A stretch of 64,000 bases of DNA. Source: Crotophaga sulcirostris (taxonomy: Eukaryota; Chordata; Aves; Cuculiformes; Crotophagidae). The stretch covers positions 796,677 to 860,676 of the forward strand of contig VYZB01000326.1 of the NCBI GenBank assembly GCA_013397455.1. Direction: 5' to 3'. The position numbers and the translations under genes are program-made. Under the pieces are notes generated by a model, which did no database searches, was not told the DNA's origin, and was given only the letters and a program-made list of their open reading frames with translations. Positions 1-11,487 of this stretch are shown piece after piece; position 1 is the stretch's first letter, and each line of letters begins with the position of its first letter.

Positions 1-1487
1 CCCCACCCTGGGGTGACCGCAGCACTGCTGGGACTCAGTTTCCCCACGTGTGGGTTGATGGGACGGACACCTCCAAGCCCCTCAGCACCACTCCCCCCCC
101 CCCCCAAAATCAAGAGGTGCAGCTGCAGCACCTGCCTCTGTTTGGGGGTGGGTGGTGTCCTTAGCAAGCCCCAGCATCATCTGAACAAGTCTCTTCCTCC
201 TACAGGACTAAAGCCATATGGAAATGGTTCTAAAAGTGATTGTAATAGGGAATAACTCTTCAATTTGTGGCAGAAATCTACTTTTATTCCAGGTCAAGGC
301 TTTTTTTTTTTTTTTTTTTCTCTATGGTGTAACCACCCTCATCTGATTTCTCACACCAAGACCATCACCTGCTTTGAGCAGCATCTGGGCCACTTGCACC
401 CTTGCTTGGGTTTGAACACATTCCCATTAAACTCCTTGCCCAGTGCCAATTGTAGGTGCCAACAACAGAAATAAGACACATCTCCCTACATCTCAAGGTA
501 CCCAGAACCACCATATCATGTCTATGTCACAACCCAATGTCAAGAGCACAACACCAACAAGCCTACGTAGAAAAGATCCTCAAAACTAAGACTTTTAACA
601 TTTTGTTCACTTTTGGTCCATCATGGACCATATAAGAACCCCAAGACTCCTAAACAATATCTAGTTAACTATTCCTCACGTTCATAGGTGGCAAGGATGT
701 CTCCTTTGGTCACTCGAGGTGACTCACAGCCTTTTAAACCAACATTATAAGCAGAAAAAAAATGACAAAAGGCCAAAAAAAAAAAAAAAAGATCTCTTGG
801 CTTTTTGTATTGATTGCTCCTCAGAGGCTTCCAAAATCTGAGCTGTTCACTTTGCAATTCAGAAGACTTGGCTGCAAACTCTTGGAAAATCCAGCTGCGT
901 TTCTCTCCTCTCCGTCACTCAGAGAGACTCTGGGTCTCAGATCTGGGCCAGCCATTCTGCTGAGGAAAGGTGACAAACCACAGGCACCGCTCCCCCTCCT
1001 GAAGTCCCATTGATAGATCTGCCAATAACGACCCGCGCGGCAAAGGTTGGCAGCCAGGCAGGATCTGCAGCTCCAGTCAGATGTCCCCAAAAGCCCTGTT
1101 TGGTGCCTGCGTGTCCCTGCCACCAGCCAGCCAAAAGGTCATGTTGTCCCACACCAGGGAGATGCATCTCACCATCCAAGACCTCCACTGCCATCATCCA
1201 GCAGTTTTCATGAAGGCCAGACCAGTAGCTGGTGTAGAGCTCTGCCTGACGCAGAGCGCTCTTCAGCTCTGTCCTTTCCCTCTGCCCAGCCTTGGTTCAA
1301 ACCACAGACCTCAAGGAGGCCTGATGGATCCAGAGCTCTCCACCACCACTGTATGGTACCACCACCAAGAGAAGTCTACAGCCTGCTAGAGCCTGAAACA
1401 CATCCCATCTCATTAGGAGGGGAAGAGCTAACTATAGCAGCAACGTTACAACTAATGACCCAGCCCTGGGCTGCACACCAGGATATT
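1..1487. other. Non-coding stretch with homopolymer runs
   Basis: I see no exon, RNA gene or dispersed repeat here. It contains a run of 13 C at 93-105, 19 T at 301-319 and 16 A at 775-790. The open frames around 820-1490 overlap on both strands and are rich in Pro, Ser and His, as expected from chance translation of C-rich DNA. No family signature is visible. Confidence 0.6.
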
Positions 1488-1667
1488 TCATAGAATCACA
1501 GAATGACCTGAGATGGAAGGGACCCACAAGGATCGTTGAGTCCAACTCCTGTCCCTGCACAGGACAACCCCATCATTCACACTGTGTGTCCGAGGGTGTT
1601 GGCCAAATGCTTCTGGAATATTGTCAGGCTGTGAGTGCTTCCCTGGGGAGCTGTTCCGGTGCTCAGG
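1488..1667 (-). mobile_element. CR1 LINE 3' fragment (group D)
   Basis: The plus strand starts with TCATAGAATCACAGAATG, the reverse complement of the CR1 8-bp tail. The 3' UTR follows, with the block around AGTCCAACTCCTGTCC and then CACTGTGTG. The same order of blocks occurs at 22828-23085 (minus) and 40979-41119 (plus), so the three belong to one subfamily. The copy is 5'-truncated about 180 bp from its 3' end, which is the usual outcome of incomplete target-primed reverse transcription. It is non-functional. Confidence 0.93.
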
Positions 1668-2519
1668 GACAGGAGAAAATCATGCACATAAAGGTTCTGA
1701 GGTATTTAACACCCCATCCTACCCACCTCGTGGTGTTAAGGCTTGAGCTGTTCCTCCAGCTCAACAGAACAACGCGCAAAGCTCTCGCTGTGTCAGTAAC
1801 CTCCAGCTGACAGACATTGGATGGGGACACCCTTGGTAGGAATTCCTACCTCCATCATCTCATCCTCTCCACTGCTTCCTCACTACTCCATCTACATGAG
1901 ATAGGTACCACAACCCAAGATGCCACAGAGCAATTCTTAACCACCTTTTACAACACTTCTGGAGTTGATCCTGGCTGCCGGAGCCGGTTACCGTTCTTAG
2001 AGCAGCTGGAAGCAGTTGATTAGGTTAGTTTGGTTTATTACCAACCCATTATGCTTTAAAAAAAACACAACTTCCCTGTCTGTTTGCCTAAGCAGAGCAC
2101 AGTTTATAAGCAGACCCTATGCAGTAGCTGCTTGTCCTACGGATTTGCTCTATGCATTATTAATTCACGCAGCGCTTGTTCTGAGCACGTATATTTACCC
2201 GATGCACCAGAACAGCTCTTAAGGAGCCTTCGCCTTGTGGCTTTGTGGAACATCAACTTTTCATGTTGAACAGCAGGTGATGTTCAACAGAATACCTTGC
2301 CATAAATGCCTAATATCCATGACACTCATACATATCAGTGTGGCGGGCTGATAGGAACGTTCAGATAACGGGGCTGCGCTCCTGAGATAGTGGGACAGGG
2401 GGAAGAAGTTATTCATTGGAAATCACACATATATTTGGTGTTAAACAGGGATGCTGTCCCTCCACGTTGTACTGCAGAAAGCCCCTTCTGGCAGAAATTG
2501 CTGTAAAATCCCAGAATTG
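1668..2519. other. Unique non-coding sequence
   Basis: No gene or repeat was recognised. The short frames at 1817-2269 have no domain signature. The interval lies between two minus-strand CR1 fragments. Confidence 0.55.
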
Positions 2520-2857
2520 TCATAGAATGGTTTGGGTTGGAAAAGACATTAAAGCCCATCCAGCTCCAACCCCCTGCCACGGGCAGGGACACCTCCCACT
2601 GCATCAGGGGGCTCCAAGCCCCATCCAAGCTGGTCTTTAACACCTCCAGCGATGGGGCAGCCACCACTTCTCTGGGCAACCTGGGCCAGGGCCTCCTCAC
2701 CCTCACAGGAAAATATTTCTCCCCAAGATCTCATCTCAATCTCTCCCTCTTTTAGCCAAAAACTGTTCCACCACATCCCATCTCTGCACTCCCTGATCAA
2801 GAGCCCTTCTCCAGCTTTCCTGGAGCCCCTTTTAGTAGTGGGAGGTTGCTCTAAGTT
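2520..2857 (-). mobile_element. CR1 LINE 3' fragment (group A)
   Basis: The plus strand begins TCATAGAATGGTTTGGGTTGG and runs through the 3' UTR into the end of ORF2. On the minus strand the reverse-transcriptase C-terminus is readable as PWPRLPREVVAAPSLEVL. Group A is the commonest CR1 group here (also at 12609, 15820, 25890, 32321, 38073 and 58540). About 340 bp remain, so the copy is 5'-truncated and inactive. It becomes hard to follow after about 2857. Confidence 0.95.
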
Positions 2858-3314
2858 CTATATAAATTTTAGATGAGAGGTTCTCCCCATCCTCATATCT
2901 GAATAGAGGACCAAAATACAACACCTTAGCTAAAAGTCTGCAGGGGGGAGGAAATGTGACGCGTTGCTTTGAAACGAAACCTCTAACTGGCTTTAAATGG
3001 AGCGTTGTGACCTTGCTGAAAAGCACTGCATAATTTTTAATAGACTTTTTTTTGCTGGAAGTGACATACTCCCAGGCGTGGTTTTATTCTGCGAACATTT
3101 TTCCAGAGGGAAATGCCATGTTTCATTGGATTTTTTTTCATCATCCCTACATATACATACCTATAATTACTATATGCATTACAATAGCATTCACAAGCCT
3201 TTGATAAGATCCTGGCTCCATTACGTTAGACTCTGTGCAGCCCGTGAAAAACAGTCCCTCCTTTGAGCTCTTAAAGTCAAAATAGAGAAAGCAGAGAAAG
3301 GTGTTGAGACAAGA

Positions 3315-3440
3315 GCAAATTACTTCTCATTTTGTGGCGAGAAAAATAAGACTTGGAAAGGCTAAATCACTGCCTGAGGTCAGGAAGGGATTTTCCAGCT
3401 GTGTCAAGGACTGAACAAGGATCTCCCAAATCTCCACTAA
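3315..3440 (-). repeat. Probable ancient MIR/CORE-SINE fragment
   Basis: Read on the plus strand, the order of blocks matches the reverse complement of a MIR: a CATTTTGTGG-like block, GGCTAAATCACTGCC (compare the conserved gaggttaaatgacttgccc block), then a TGTGTCAAGGACTGAACAAG-like block and CTCCCAAATCTCC. Divergence is high, as expected for an amniote-wide element. MIR relics are known in birds but are rare, so this is a moderate call. Confidence 0.5.
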
Positions 3441-3601
3441 GGGTTGCAGGACTTGCTGCTTCCCCTTGCAATGTTTCCCCATCCTAGGTTGCTGCTGCTC
3501 CTGGTTTCATCAAGGGGAGAATTAAGGGAATGCTTCTATATTCTTCTATATTCTCTTCTAGACTAAAATATCACAGATGAGCCATGTGCAAAATAATACT
3601 C

Positions 3602-3627
3602 TTTTTTTTTTTTTTTTTTTTTTTTTT
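3602..3627. repeat. Poly(T) run of 26
   Basis: This is an uninterrupted run of 26 T, the longest homopolymer in the window. No retroposed gene precedes it on the minus strand, so it is treated as a mononucleotide microsatellite rather than a poly(A) tail. Confidence 0.95.
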
Positions 3628-4469
3628 ACGAGGGATGGTGCCTGGCAGGGGTGGAGGGGTTCATAAGGCTTAACTCAACACGTCCCCCAGCCCACGTCTG
3701 CACGCAAAGGCGTTTCAGCACTCCCGTGCCCTTGTGTGCCCAGAACACACGGAGCCAGACAGCCCAGAGCCCACAGGCAGCCGCCGTGCACGTGGATGCC
3801 TGGCTTTGCTCCTTTAATTACACCTCCTACGGGTGAGAAAGATAAGCCCAAATGGAGTGACTGCATGAAGGGAGGAAGCCCATAAGTTATTCATAAGTTC
3901 AGGCTCAAGCTCCTCTCTTGCTTTCACTCCATGACACCTTCAAAACATATTATTCATCTATTTTTTCCTCCTCTGGGAAGGGAGATGGTAATTGTAGTAA
4001 ATATATCACTGCCAAGTCATCCTCGCAGCCTCCGAGCCTGCATGATGCTAGGGGTAGGGATCCAAGGAAGCAGCCACTACTGAATAGTTTTGGGATGCCC
4101 AGGCTCCATGAAGGACATCCTGATGCTGCTACGAGACCACGGGGACCGCACTGGAGATGAGCAAATACTGGGGGCAAAGCCTCCATCCAGCCCATCACTG
4201 AGACACTCACCATCCCCAATGCTTCCAGTTGATAAAAAAAACCAAACCCTACCACTATCATCACCTCCACGACATTTTGGATGAAAGCTCCACCATCCCT
4301 ATTCAGCATCTGCAAGCTGCTCCATGGGAAGCAGAGACTTTCCTGCATCCCCACCAAACCCGGCAAAGCTTGGACTGGGACTTCTGCTTCTCTTGGGTTG
4401 CTGTACCCTATTTTCATCCCAGCCCAATGGCATTTGGGCAAATTTTGGGCTCTGTTTCTGGCTTGTAGG

Positions 4470-4495
4470 AAAAAAAAAAAAAAAAAGAAAAAAAA
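4470..4495. repeat. A-rich homopolymer tract
   Basis: Seventeen A, one G, then eight A. There is no adjacent CR1 or pseudogene, so this is a simple repeat. It explains the Phe run in the opposing open frame. Confidence 0.95.
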
Positions 4496-5286
4496 GCCAC
4501 AATTACCAGCAACCCTGCCTGCAGAGAGTCTTTGGAAACAAGAGCCACGGCACAGAGGTTTTGTTTGCCCTCTCAAGGCTGTTCCAGACAGAATAAAGCA
4601 CCTAATGCTACTGCCAAGTGAAGCAGCTCTCCTTGAGCTCGAGAGGTTACTTTCTCTGAATGCAGCGACGTGGATCCTTCTCTCAGCCCCACAGCACAGA
4701 GGATTTGTTGTACTCCAGTGCAAAAATAACCCTGAAAGCAACATCTATGGTGGCACCAGGGAGGGGAGGGCTAAGGCATCGGGGTAAGGCGCCTTGGAGA
4801 AGAGAGACAGGGCATGGATTTTATTTGTCCTCGATTCCCAGGGAGGTCATTGACTGCAGTGCCCCTGGCACTTCCCCAGCCCTTTCTAGCACATTTGATT
4901 CTTGTGAGTTTTCTTAATCTCATCTCCTTCATTGGTTATTGCTCCTTCAGTGCTGAACTCAGCAAGATCACTTCTGTTTAGAGAAAGATTAGCGCTGAGT
5001 ACATTAAACACAGTAATGCCATGTACTAAAGGGCACTGGGTCATCACCACCCCAGCTCTGAATGCCTCGTAACACCTTCCCAAAAACACATGCCTCTTGC
5101 TGGGCACAATTTTAGCTCCAGGTTGCAGTGCCTGATGCACACCAGCCTCAGCAGCTCTGGTGGAGAGCATTGTAAGGAACGCTTCAGAGATAAAAACCCC
5201 AGCAAGCAGCAGCTCCAGCACTGAGCACGTGTTTTTTCCCATTAAAATTGAACTCATGGCAAATTATGTGCTGAGAGACAACATGA

Positions 5287-5640
5287 TCACAGAGTCATAG
5301 AATCATTTGGTTGGAAAAAAAAACTTTGACATAGAGTCCAACAGTACCTGTCCACTATTAAACCAGATCCCTGAGCACCTCAACTGCCCATCTTTTAAAC
5401 CCCTTCAGGGATGGTGTCTCCACCACTTCCCTGGGCAGCCTCTTCCAGTGCCCAAGAACCCTTTCAGTAAAGAAATTTTTCCTAATATCCAATCTAAACC
5501 TCCCCTGGCACAACTTGAGGCCATTCCCTCTTGTCCTACCACTTGTTACTTGGGAGAAGAGACCAACACCCTCCTCACCACAATCTCCTTTCAGGCAGTT
5601 GTAGACAGTGATGAGGTCTCCCCTCAGCCTCCATTGCTCC
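5287..5640 (-). mobile_element. CR1 LINE 3' fragment with intact ORF2 C-terminal frame (group C)
   Basis: The plus strand starts with CACAGAGTCATAGAATCAT. The minus strand translates without interruption from [15 protein letters not shown] through [13 protein letters not shown] to [14 protein letters not shown], the C-terminal end of the CR1 ORF2 reverse-transcriptase polyprotein. The 3' UTR shares its ACTAAACCA-type block with the copies at 19804, 24331 and 36961. Only about 350 bp remain. The conserved frame suggests moderate rather than great age. It cannot move on its own. Confidence 0.95.
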
Positions 5641-7288
5641 CAGACAACACAAAGAAAGGGGAGATGGAGAAGGAGCTGGCTCAGCTGGGCAAAATGCCTG
5701 CCCAAGCACTTTGAAACTCCTCCTCAAAGCTGCAAACTCAGAGGGACCAGCAAACAGAGAGACCAGAGATCAACATCCCTGCAGGGAGGGGATGCAAACC
5801 ATGCTCTCGCCTACTGCACAAGGACCCATCACCTGCATTACCTGGAGAATAATTTTTTCCACATTTCAGTGTCGCAATACAGAAGTAAAACAACAGGGTT
5901 TGACCTGACAAGGTGCTAAGAGCCCCTGGAGAAGGGCTCAATGACCACAATCTGCTCCGTCCCACGCTCTCCTTAATTTAATTCTTGCCCGAAGCAAAGT
6001 TCTTCCTTATTCCAAAGATTTTTGCAGGGACGTTTTCCAGCACTCCACGTGTCACCATTAGTCCCTGTCCCAGCTGGACTCTCATCACAGCTCACCGCCT
6101 CCACTCCCTGCTTTCCAGCTGATGAGATGTCTATTTACCTATGGATTACGGAGACGCAACAAGTCCACCCAGGGAAGAAGCACTGTTGCATGGGCAAAGA
6201 CTCTGCAAACAGATGGCTCGAGGAGATAGAAGGTGTTTACTACCTTGTGCGTGCTTCTGGGCTTGAGGGTGACACAGCCCTGGCACATCCCTACATTTCT
6301 TTTCAGCTTTTTTTCTCTACCCCCCTCTCCGGGACTCAGAGTGAAGACAAAGCCTCAGCCAGCTGCCTGGGTCTGCGCTCTAAGATGTTCCAAGACATCC
6401 TGGTTTTAAAATGCTTGCCCTCCGAGCTCTCATATTTTTACATTTCCAGCTATTTTTTCAAACTGACAGTGCAATATTCATTTTAGGGGTTGAAAACACT
6501 TGCCCTGCTCTTCTCCAGCCCTTCTGATGCTGCTGGTCACAGCGAGGGCTCAGCAGTGACCCAGCACACCAGCCTGGCTCAAAGGCAGTCAAGTAGCCTG
6601 CAGCCACCTTGATGTCCCATCCCAAGTGATGTCACCTTGAGCAAACTCATCAGGACCTGGGAACACACAGAAAGCCACCAGATACTATTTATCAGCCAAC
6701 ACTCTCAGTTCTGGAAGGGCCATCCTCAGTGCAGCAGAGGTGATGCCTTTGCTGCAGTGTTCAAAACACACTCAGCACCCGTTTTGCTTTTGAGAACCGG
6801 CGCGACACCTCTGAATCCAACCTCTAATTATCAGCAGATCCTTGGCAGACCTCAAACACAAGAGCCTTTGTACCTCAGACGAAGGCAGAGGGAAAAATAA
6901 ATGTGCACATTGCAAAACACTTTCTGTGATAAAAGTGCCATTTGAGTCCCTTCAGACTGTCCAGGGAGCTTTTCCCCATCTAATTCATGTCTCCACTCAC
7001 CAGCTGCCAAAAAAGAAACCCAGGTAAGCCAGCTCCGGGAGGAACAAGGTTCTTTTTTTTCCCAACTAACGCACATTTGCAATTTTAGCTTCTTCTGCTC
7101 ATCCTACTGCTTTGCACTAATTGCATTCTCCTCATGCTCCTTTTTCTTCTCCCCCCATCCCAATCTTTAAAGACTTGTGGTCTTATACACAAGGTTCAAA
7201 GCACATTCAAGATTAGTTCTGTAACCTGCCCAGAGTCAGAAAATTGAACGTGGTAGAAAAAGAAGAGTAAAAAGAGGAAAAAAAAAAA

Positions 7289-7298
7289 GGGGGGGGGG
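7289..7298. repeat. G10 run preceded by A-rich tract
   Basis: Ten A-to-G boundary bases follow a run of A at about 7278-7288. It is a simple-sequence tract with no gene attached. Confidence 0.9.
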
Positions 7299-7479
7299 AA
7301 AGAAAGAGCCAGCTCTTGTCAAGAGTGTGGTAGTACAAGGAAGTAATTTTTCTCTCCCCATTTCAGTTGGATGTCGCTGTTTACGTCCGCGCGAGACGCT
7401 GCATCCTTTCTTCTCCATCGTGCAGCTGTAGCATCAGCAAATTGGAGAGCGGAGGCACGGGGGGAAGGCGACAGCAACT

Positions 7480-7770
7480 GAAATTGGATCCTATTGAATT
7501 TTCAATGGGACACCAAAACATATACATATGTCAGCGTGCACGTGTAGAGATATATAAGTCAATGGAGGAATCTCTGAATAGTCGGTTCCAAATAATTACA
7601 GTGGGGGGAAATCATTGGAATAATTAGCAGTTGCTACCAGAACATTCAGGGAAATGAAATGCCGACTGCTGTTTATTAAACAGCACTTTATTTTCAGTTT
7701 AGAGTGTTTCAGATGAAATTAGGTGGCAAATACATAGCATCGCTGAATAATTGGAAAAGCCTGGGATCAT
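7480..7770. promoter_or_regulatory. AT-rich candidate conserved non-coding element
   Basis: This block is free of CR1 and low-complexity sequence. It is dense in TAATTA- and AATAATT-type motifs (for example 7588-7594, 7618-7626, 7746-7752) and contains the TGTTTA/TAAACA palindrome at 7667-7685. Such composition is typical of developmental enhancers. Function is inferred from composition only, and no conservation data were available. Confidence 0.3.
7667..7685. promoter_or_regulatory. 19-nt perfect palindrome with forkhead-type half sites
   Basis: TGCTGTTTA, one central T, then TAAACAGCA: nine-base arms that are exact reverse complements. Each arm contains TGTTTA, the core bound by forkhead (FOX) factors in general. 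It lies inside the AT-rich block at 7480-7770. The palindrome is seen directly; binding is inference. Confidence 0.4.
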
Positions 7771-8572
7771 TAAGGTTGTTCAAGCCGCATTGCTCCTTCC
7801 CTCCATTTCTTTCCCTCTTTCTGCCTTTCCTGGTTGTTTGCTTTCTCTCTCCCTTCCCTTTCAACTGCAGCAGCCTCTGGAAGGGGCTCTCACGTAGCTC
7901 TGATATCACAGGAGGAAGAAAAATTGTCTCTGCCCTCAGATCTCACCACTGCACCATGGGCAGGGCAGCAGTGCTGCCGGATGCCAGTGCTGGACTGGAG
8001 CAGATGGCTAGGATTACAGGCACCAAGGTGGGATGGGCCCCAGCACCTAGAGGGTCACCCTTTATCAACCAAGACTTTCAAAAGCTTTGAAGTCTGGGGT
8101 ATTTTTTTCACCAATATCTTTGGAAAAAAATGATGCACAGCCCACCTGCACCCTCACGCCTCCAACACCGCCTGGGGTACTCTTGGCTTTCTTCTTTCTT
8201 CAAGAAGACCAAAGGCCATTTAAAAAAGGGCTGGGCAACACAGAGGAGATTCAGTGCACAACCAACAGGTTTTGCAAGAGCAAAAAAAGTAGCAGGAAGA
8301 GCACACAACCCACATATGAAAAACAGGCAGATTCTGGAAACCAATATTTAGGAACAAACATTAATTTCTCAGCCTAACATACGTTTTCTGACACAGTTCT
8401 CGGTTTTGCAAAATAAGACAGAAAGAAATGATCAAGAAAACCACGTCAGCCTCATAAATGCACAGCTCCCAGTCTGCTGGAGGTTGTTCCCACCATCCCC
8501 ACATCCAAGTCAGGATTTGAATGGGGACATTGCATTTGGATCCTGATGAAGCACGGAAAGGAAAGAAGAAAG

Positions 8573-8714
8573 CGGGGCAGGATGTCACAGAAGAATGAGA
8601 TGGAAAGCACAAAGTCCACATCCTTCACCTGGTCCTACCCACTGAGGGGCAGGATGCCCTTGGGGAAGGGAGATGAAGAACACAAGTCCACATCCTTCAC
8701 GTGCTCCTACCCAT
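8573..8714. repeat. Imperfect tandem duplication, about 73-bp period
   Basis: Two diverged copies run in tandem, 8573-8641 and 8645-8714. Both start with GGGGCAGGATG and both contain AGTCCACATCCTTCAC followed by TCCTACCCA. Within the 62-codon plus frame they give a repeated KSTSFT-SYP peptide, but the frame has no other coding sign and I treat the repeat as a minisatellite. Confidence 0.85.
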
Positions 8715-10696
8715 TCTGCTCCAAGCTGCTGTAACCAGGCTGAGGAAGGAGAGATCAAGTTCTAAGGAGGTGGAAGCGCCTATGTGTATATGCACACGAT
8801 TTAGATATCTCAAAAGATTTCACACTGTATTTCATGTAATTCACATTTCTAAGCTTCTCTCTTTGCAATGCAAGAGGCGAGCATAAATGAGATAGGTCAA
8901 AAGCCTCATAAGCTTGAAACATCTCCAGGTTTGCAAAATCACTTTCAAAAGCTCCTAGTTCTGGATTAAGCAGGGTTACCTAATGCCAGCCAGATGAAAC
9001 CATGCTCCCAAAAAACTCACTGTGTGGGCAACTTCACATCTCACAGAAACAGAATAAACCACCTGCAATGGTTTGAAAACAGATTTACAGCCTTCAGACA
9101 CACAACATCTTGTAATCAGGAAAAAAATTAGTCTACAGTACCTTGGGGATGTCTTTGAGGTGATGCAGCAGTCCAGCATGGACAGGAGAGTCAATGTGTC
9201 TGTCTGGTCCTGCCTGCAATGAGAAAAGGATGCTTATTCACACAAGGTGCAAACAATTTCCCTGTTTCTCTCTAGCTTGGTTACTGGGGAGAAAATAAAA
9301 CAACTTCTTAAAATATTTTATGAGCATAACAAAATGGCCTAAGGAGATGCATAGAAACCTTCACCACTGCACAGCCCGATCCTGAGCTGGAAAATGTGAC
9401 AAACACCACAGCAGTTTTTTGGGTTGGTATTTTGTGTCCTCAAGCACTGAGCATCCTCAACCTGCACCAGGGTCCGTACACAAAGCTGCAGAAGTGCCTG
9501 GCTTTGCAGCAGAACAGAGCAGGGAACTCCAAGTTTGCCCCAGTGAAAACAGGGGCACAAAACAATTATAACTATGGGGAGAAACAGAGATTAAACATGG
9601 AGCTGAAGTAACCCCAAAGCTTATTGACTGCTCTACCAGATCCCTGCGTGCTAACATGACTTCTCATATCTATTAACACTCTGCAATTCATTAGCCTTTT
9701 TCCTCACACCACCTCTGCTCTGCAGTAAAGCCAACTTCCAGCACTTCACCCCAACTGAAAAAAAAAAAAAAACAACCACAATGAAGCAAGCATCCAACAC
9801 AATAAAAATAAATTAAAACCCCTAGAGGACACTGAAAGGAGCTGTGGCTTCTTTTACTGCGTTTTCCAAGGTGCTGTTTAAACACAGACAGAGGAAGGTG
9901 CATAAATACATCAGTTCAGCCCTCTGGCCTGCAGAAGCGTTGGCAGAGCACAAAGAGCGACGGGAGCTGGGATAATTACACCTCTGTCTCTGCACAGCCT
10001 GCACGGCCACAGCCCACTGCTGGCCACCAGCTCTCAAACATCTCACCCAGCTCCACACCAGGGGCTTTCGGCCCCGACCTCCTCAGCTCTGGAGTGGGAG
10101 GGGTGGGAAATTTCCGGGCAAGATCCGCTCTAATTCCCTTCTCAAATCACACGTTGGTTTGCAAGAGGGGTCACTATCAAAACCACCTCGGCCCCCACAT
10201 CTCCAAGGTGTGGGTTTTCCAGCCCCAACGGGCACTGGGCTTCCTTGCACTGGCTGCTTCCAAAACATCTTCCTCTCCAGTAGCCCCACAAGTCTAAGTA
10301 AGAAATTCACATTTCTAAATTCATCTAAGCAAGAAACAGTCGATATTTCCAGCAGGGACTGGTCTTTGCTTTCTTTTGCTGCCCGAAGTGGGAAGAGACT
10401 ACAGAGGAGAGGGTGGCATTGCACATTGTAGCCCCTTCCCTGCTGTCTTAAGGGATGCAAGACTCACCTGCATGGCATGTAGACAGAGGGCATAGCGAGC
10501 ATGTACACACCAAGAGGGTCATTTCCACTCCTGAGCATTGAATTTACCGGTATTTGTGCTGCAAACCACCCAGCCAAGCCTCTGTGCTCTGCAGGGCTCC
10601 TGCAGGAGAAGGAGCAACCTTGAACATGTCTCAAAATTAGCAGGGGATGGGGAGCAAAGAGCATTTGCCTCTTATTGCATCTTGCATATCCACCTT

Positions 10697-10743
10697 CCTT
10701 TTCCTTTCTCAGTTCACCCCCCCTTTTCCTTTCTCAGTTCACC
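10697..10743. repeat. 25-bp tandem duplication
   Basis: CCTTTTCCTTTCTCAGTTCA is present at 10697-10716 and again at 10722-10741, separated by a C-rich joint. It is a recent-looking duplication of a pyrimidine-rich unit in otherwise unique sequence. Confidence 0.9.
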
Positions 10744-10945
10744 CTCACACCCTGTGGCTCAAGCTGGAGATCCTGCTCCCCCCCAGGCTCACAGCCCACA
10801 CACAGAGTCAAAAGCATCTCTTGAGCTATAGCTCGACCTGAGTAAACGGATGGCGAGCACTGCAGTGCATGCTGGCTATACCACCAGCTCTGGTCAAAAT
10901 TTCAAACCCAACTTAGCACAAGGAGGGAGATGAATGCCTGAAATT

Positions 10946-11241
10946 GGTCTCTGCTCTCAGGTGACCAGTGGCAGAACTAGAGGACATGGACTCAAGCTTC
11001 ATCAGGAAAAGTTTAGGCTTGATATTAAGAAAAAGTTCTTCACTGGAAGGGTGATTGGCCATTGGAATGCGCTGCCCAGGGAGGTGGTGGAGTCGCCAAC
11101 CCTGGAGGTGTTTGAGGGGAGATTGGCTGAGGCCCTCAGTGTCAGGGTTTAGATGCTGGGTTGGTGTTGGTGTTGGGTTATAGGTTGGACTCGATGATCT
11201 CAGAGGTCCTTTCCAACCTTGTAACACTGTGATACTGTGGT
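10946..11241 (+). mobile_element. CR1 LINE 3' fragment with GATACTGTG tail (group B)
   Basis: The plus strand encodes the ORF2 C-terminus ([38 protein letters not shown]) up to a stop near 11150. The 3' UTR follows, with GGTTGGTGTTGGTGTTGGG and GGACTCGATGATCTCAGAGG, and ends in CACTGTGATACTGTGG. This is the longest group B copy and serves as the reference for the shorter ones at 33560, 37425 and 52112. It is 5'-truncated, about 300 bp. Confidence 0.95.
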
Positions 11242-11446
11242 GTTGTGAAATCCCTCTCCCATTTTGCAAGAGCCAGGTCTCCATACAGCAAAGGGCAGAT
11301 GTCAGCTGGCAAAGCTCCTGAGCACAGCCAGTAATACAAAAACCCAATTTATTTCTCCTCCCAAGCAGCACCTAACCTTCTCAAAGAGCTGTATGCCTCC
11401 CCAGACCACCCTCCTGCCTGCCTTTTGTCTGAGGAGGAGGTGGCCC

Positions 11447-11487
11447 ACTGAGGTCCCTTCCAACCTAAACCATTCTAAGGTTCTGTT
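11447..11487 (+). mobile_element. Very short CR1 3' stub
   Basis: GAGGTCCCTTCCAACCTAAA followed by CATTCTAAGGTTCTG is the last part of a CR1 3' UTR and tail. Only about 40 bp are present. It lies 200 bp downstream of the group B copy in the same orientation but matches the group A end, so it is a separate insertion. Confidence 0.75.

Larger units (their letters stand above)
2858..5286. other. Non-coding stretch with MIR-like piece and A/T homopolymers
   Basis: Apart from the MIR-like piece at 3315-3440 and the homopolymers listed separately, the sequence looks unique. The 264-codon minus-strand frame at 3950-4744 passes through the A-rich tract at 4470-4495, which gives a Phe run, so I do not call it a gene. 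Confidence 0.6.
5641..10945. other. Long CR1-free stretch
   Basis: About 5.3 kb without a recognisable transposable element or exon. It holds the AT-rich block at 7480-7770, a G run at 7289-7298, a 73-bp minisatellite at 8573-8714 and a 25-bp tandem duplication at 10697-10743. Several overlapping short frames (for example 6022-6486, 7704-8090) have no family match. A splice-donor-like CCCAGGTAAGC at 7020-7030 lacks a convincing exon upstream. Confidence 0.55.

Noticed and set aside
1225..1301. tRNA-like signals: TAGCTGGTG, a GCTCTGC/GCAGAGC hairpin and a GGTTCAAACC box
   Set aside because: The distance between the two boxes is too long, there is no acceptor stem, and the arms do not fold as a cloverleaf.
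3602..3627. Poly(T) as the tail of a processed pseudogene
   Set aside because: No gene-derived sequence precedes it on the minus strand, and bird genomes lack active L1 to make such copies readily.
3950..4744. 264-codon minus-strand open frame
   Set aside because: It runs through the A-rich tract at 4470-4495, giving a Phe run, and has no domain, splice or promoter support.
6960..7030. Splice donor-like CCCAGGTAAGC after a short open frame
   Set aside because: The upstream frame has no protein similarity I recognise and no acceptor is convincing; such motifs are common by chance.
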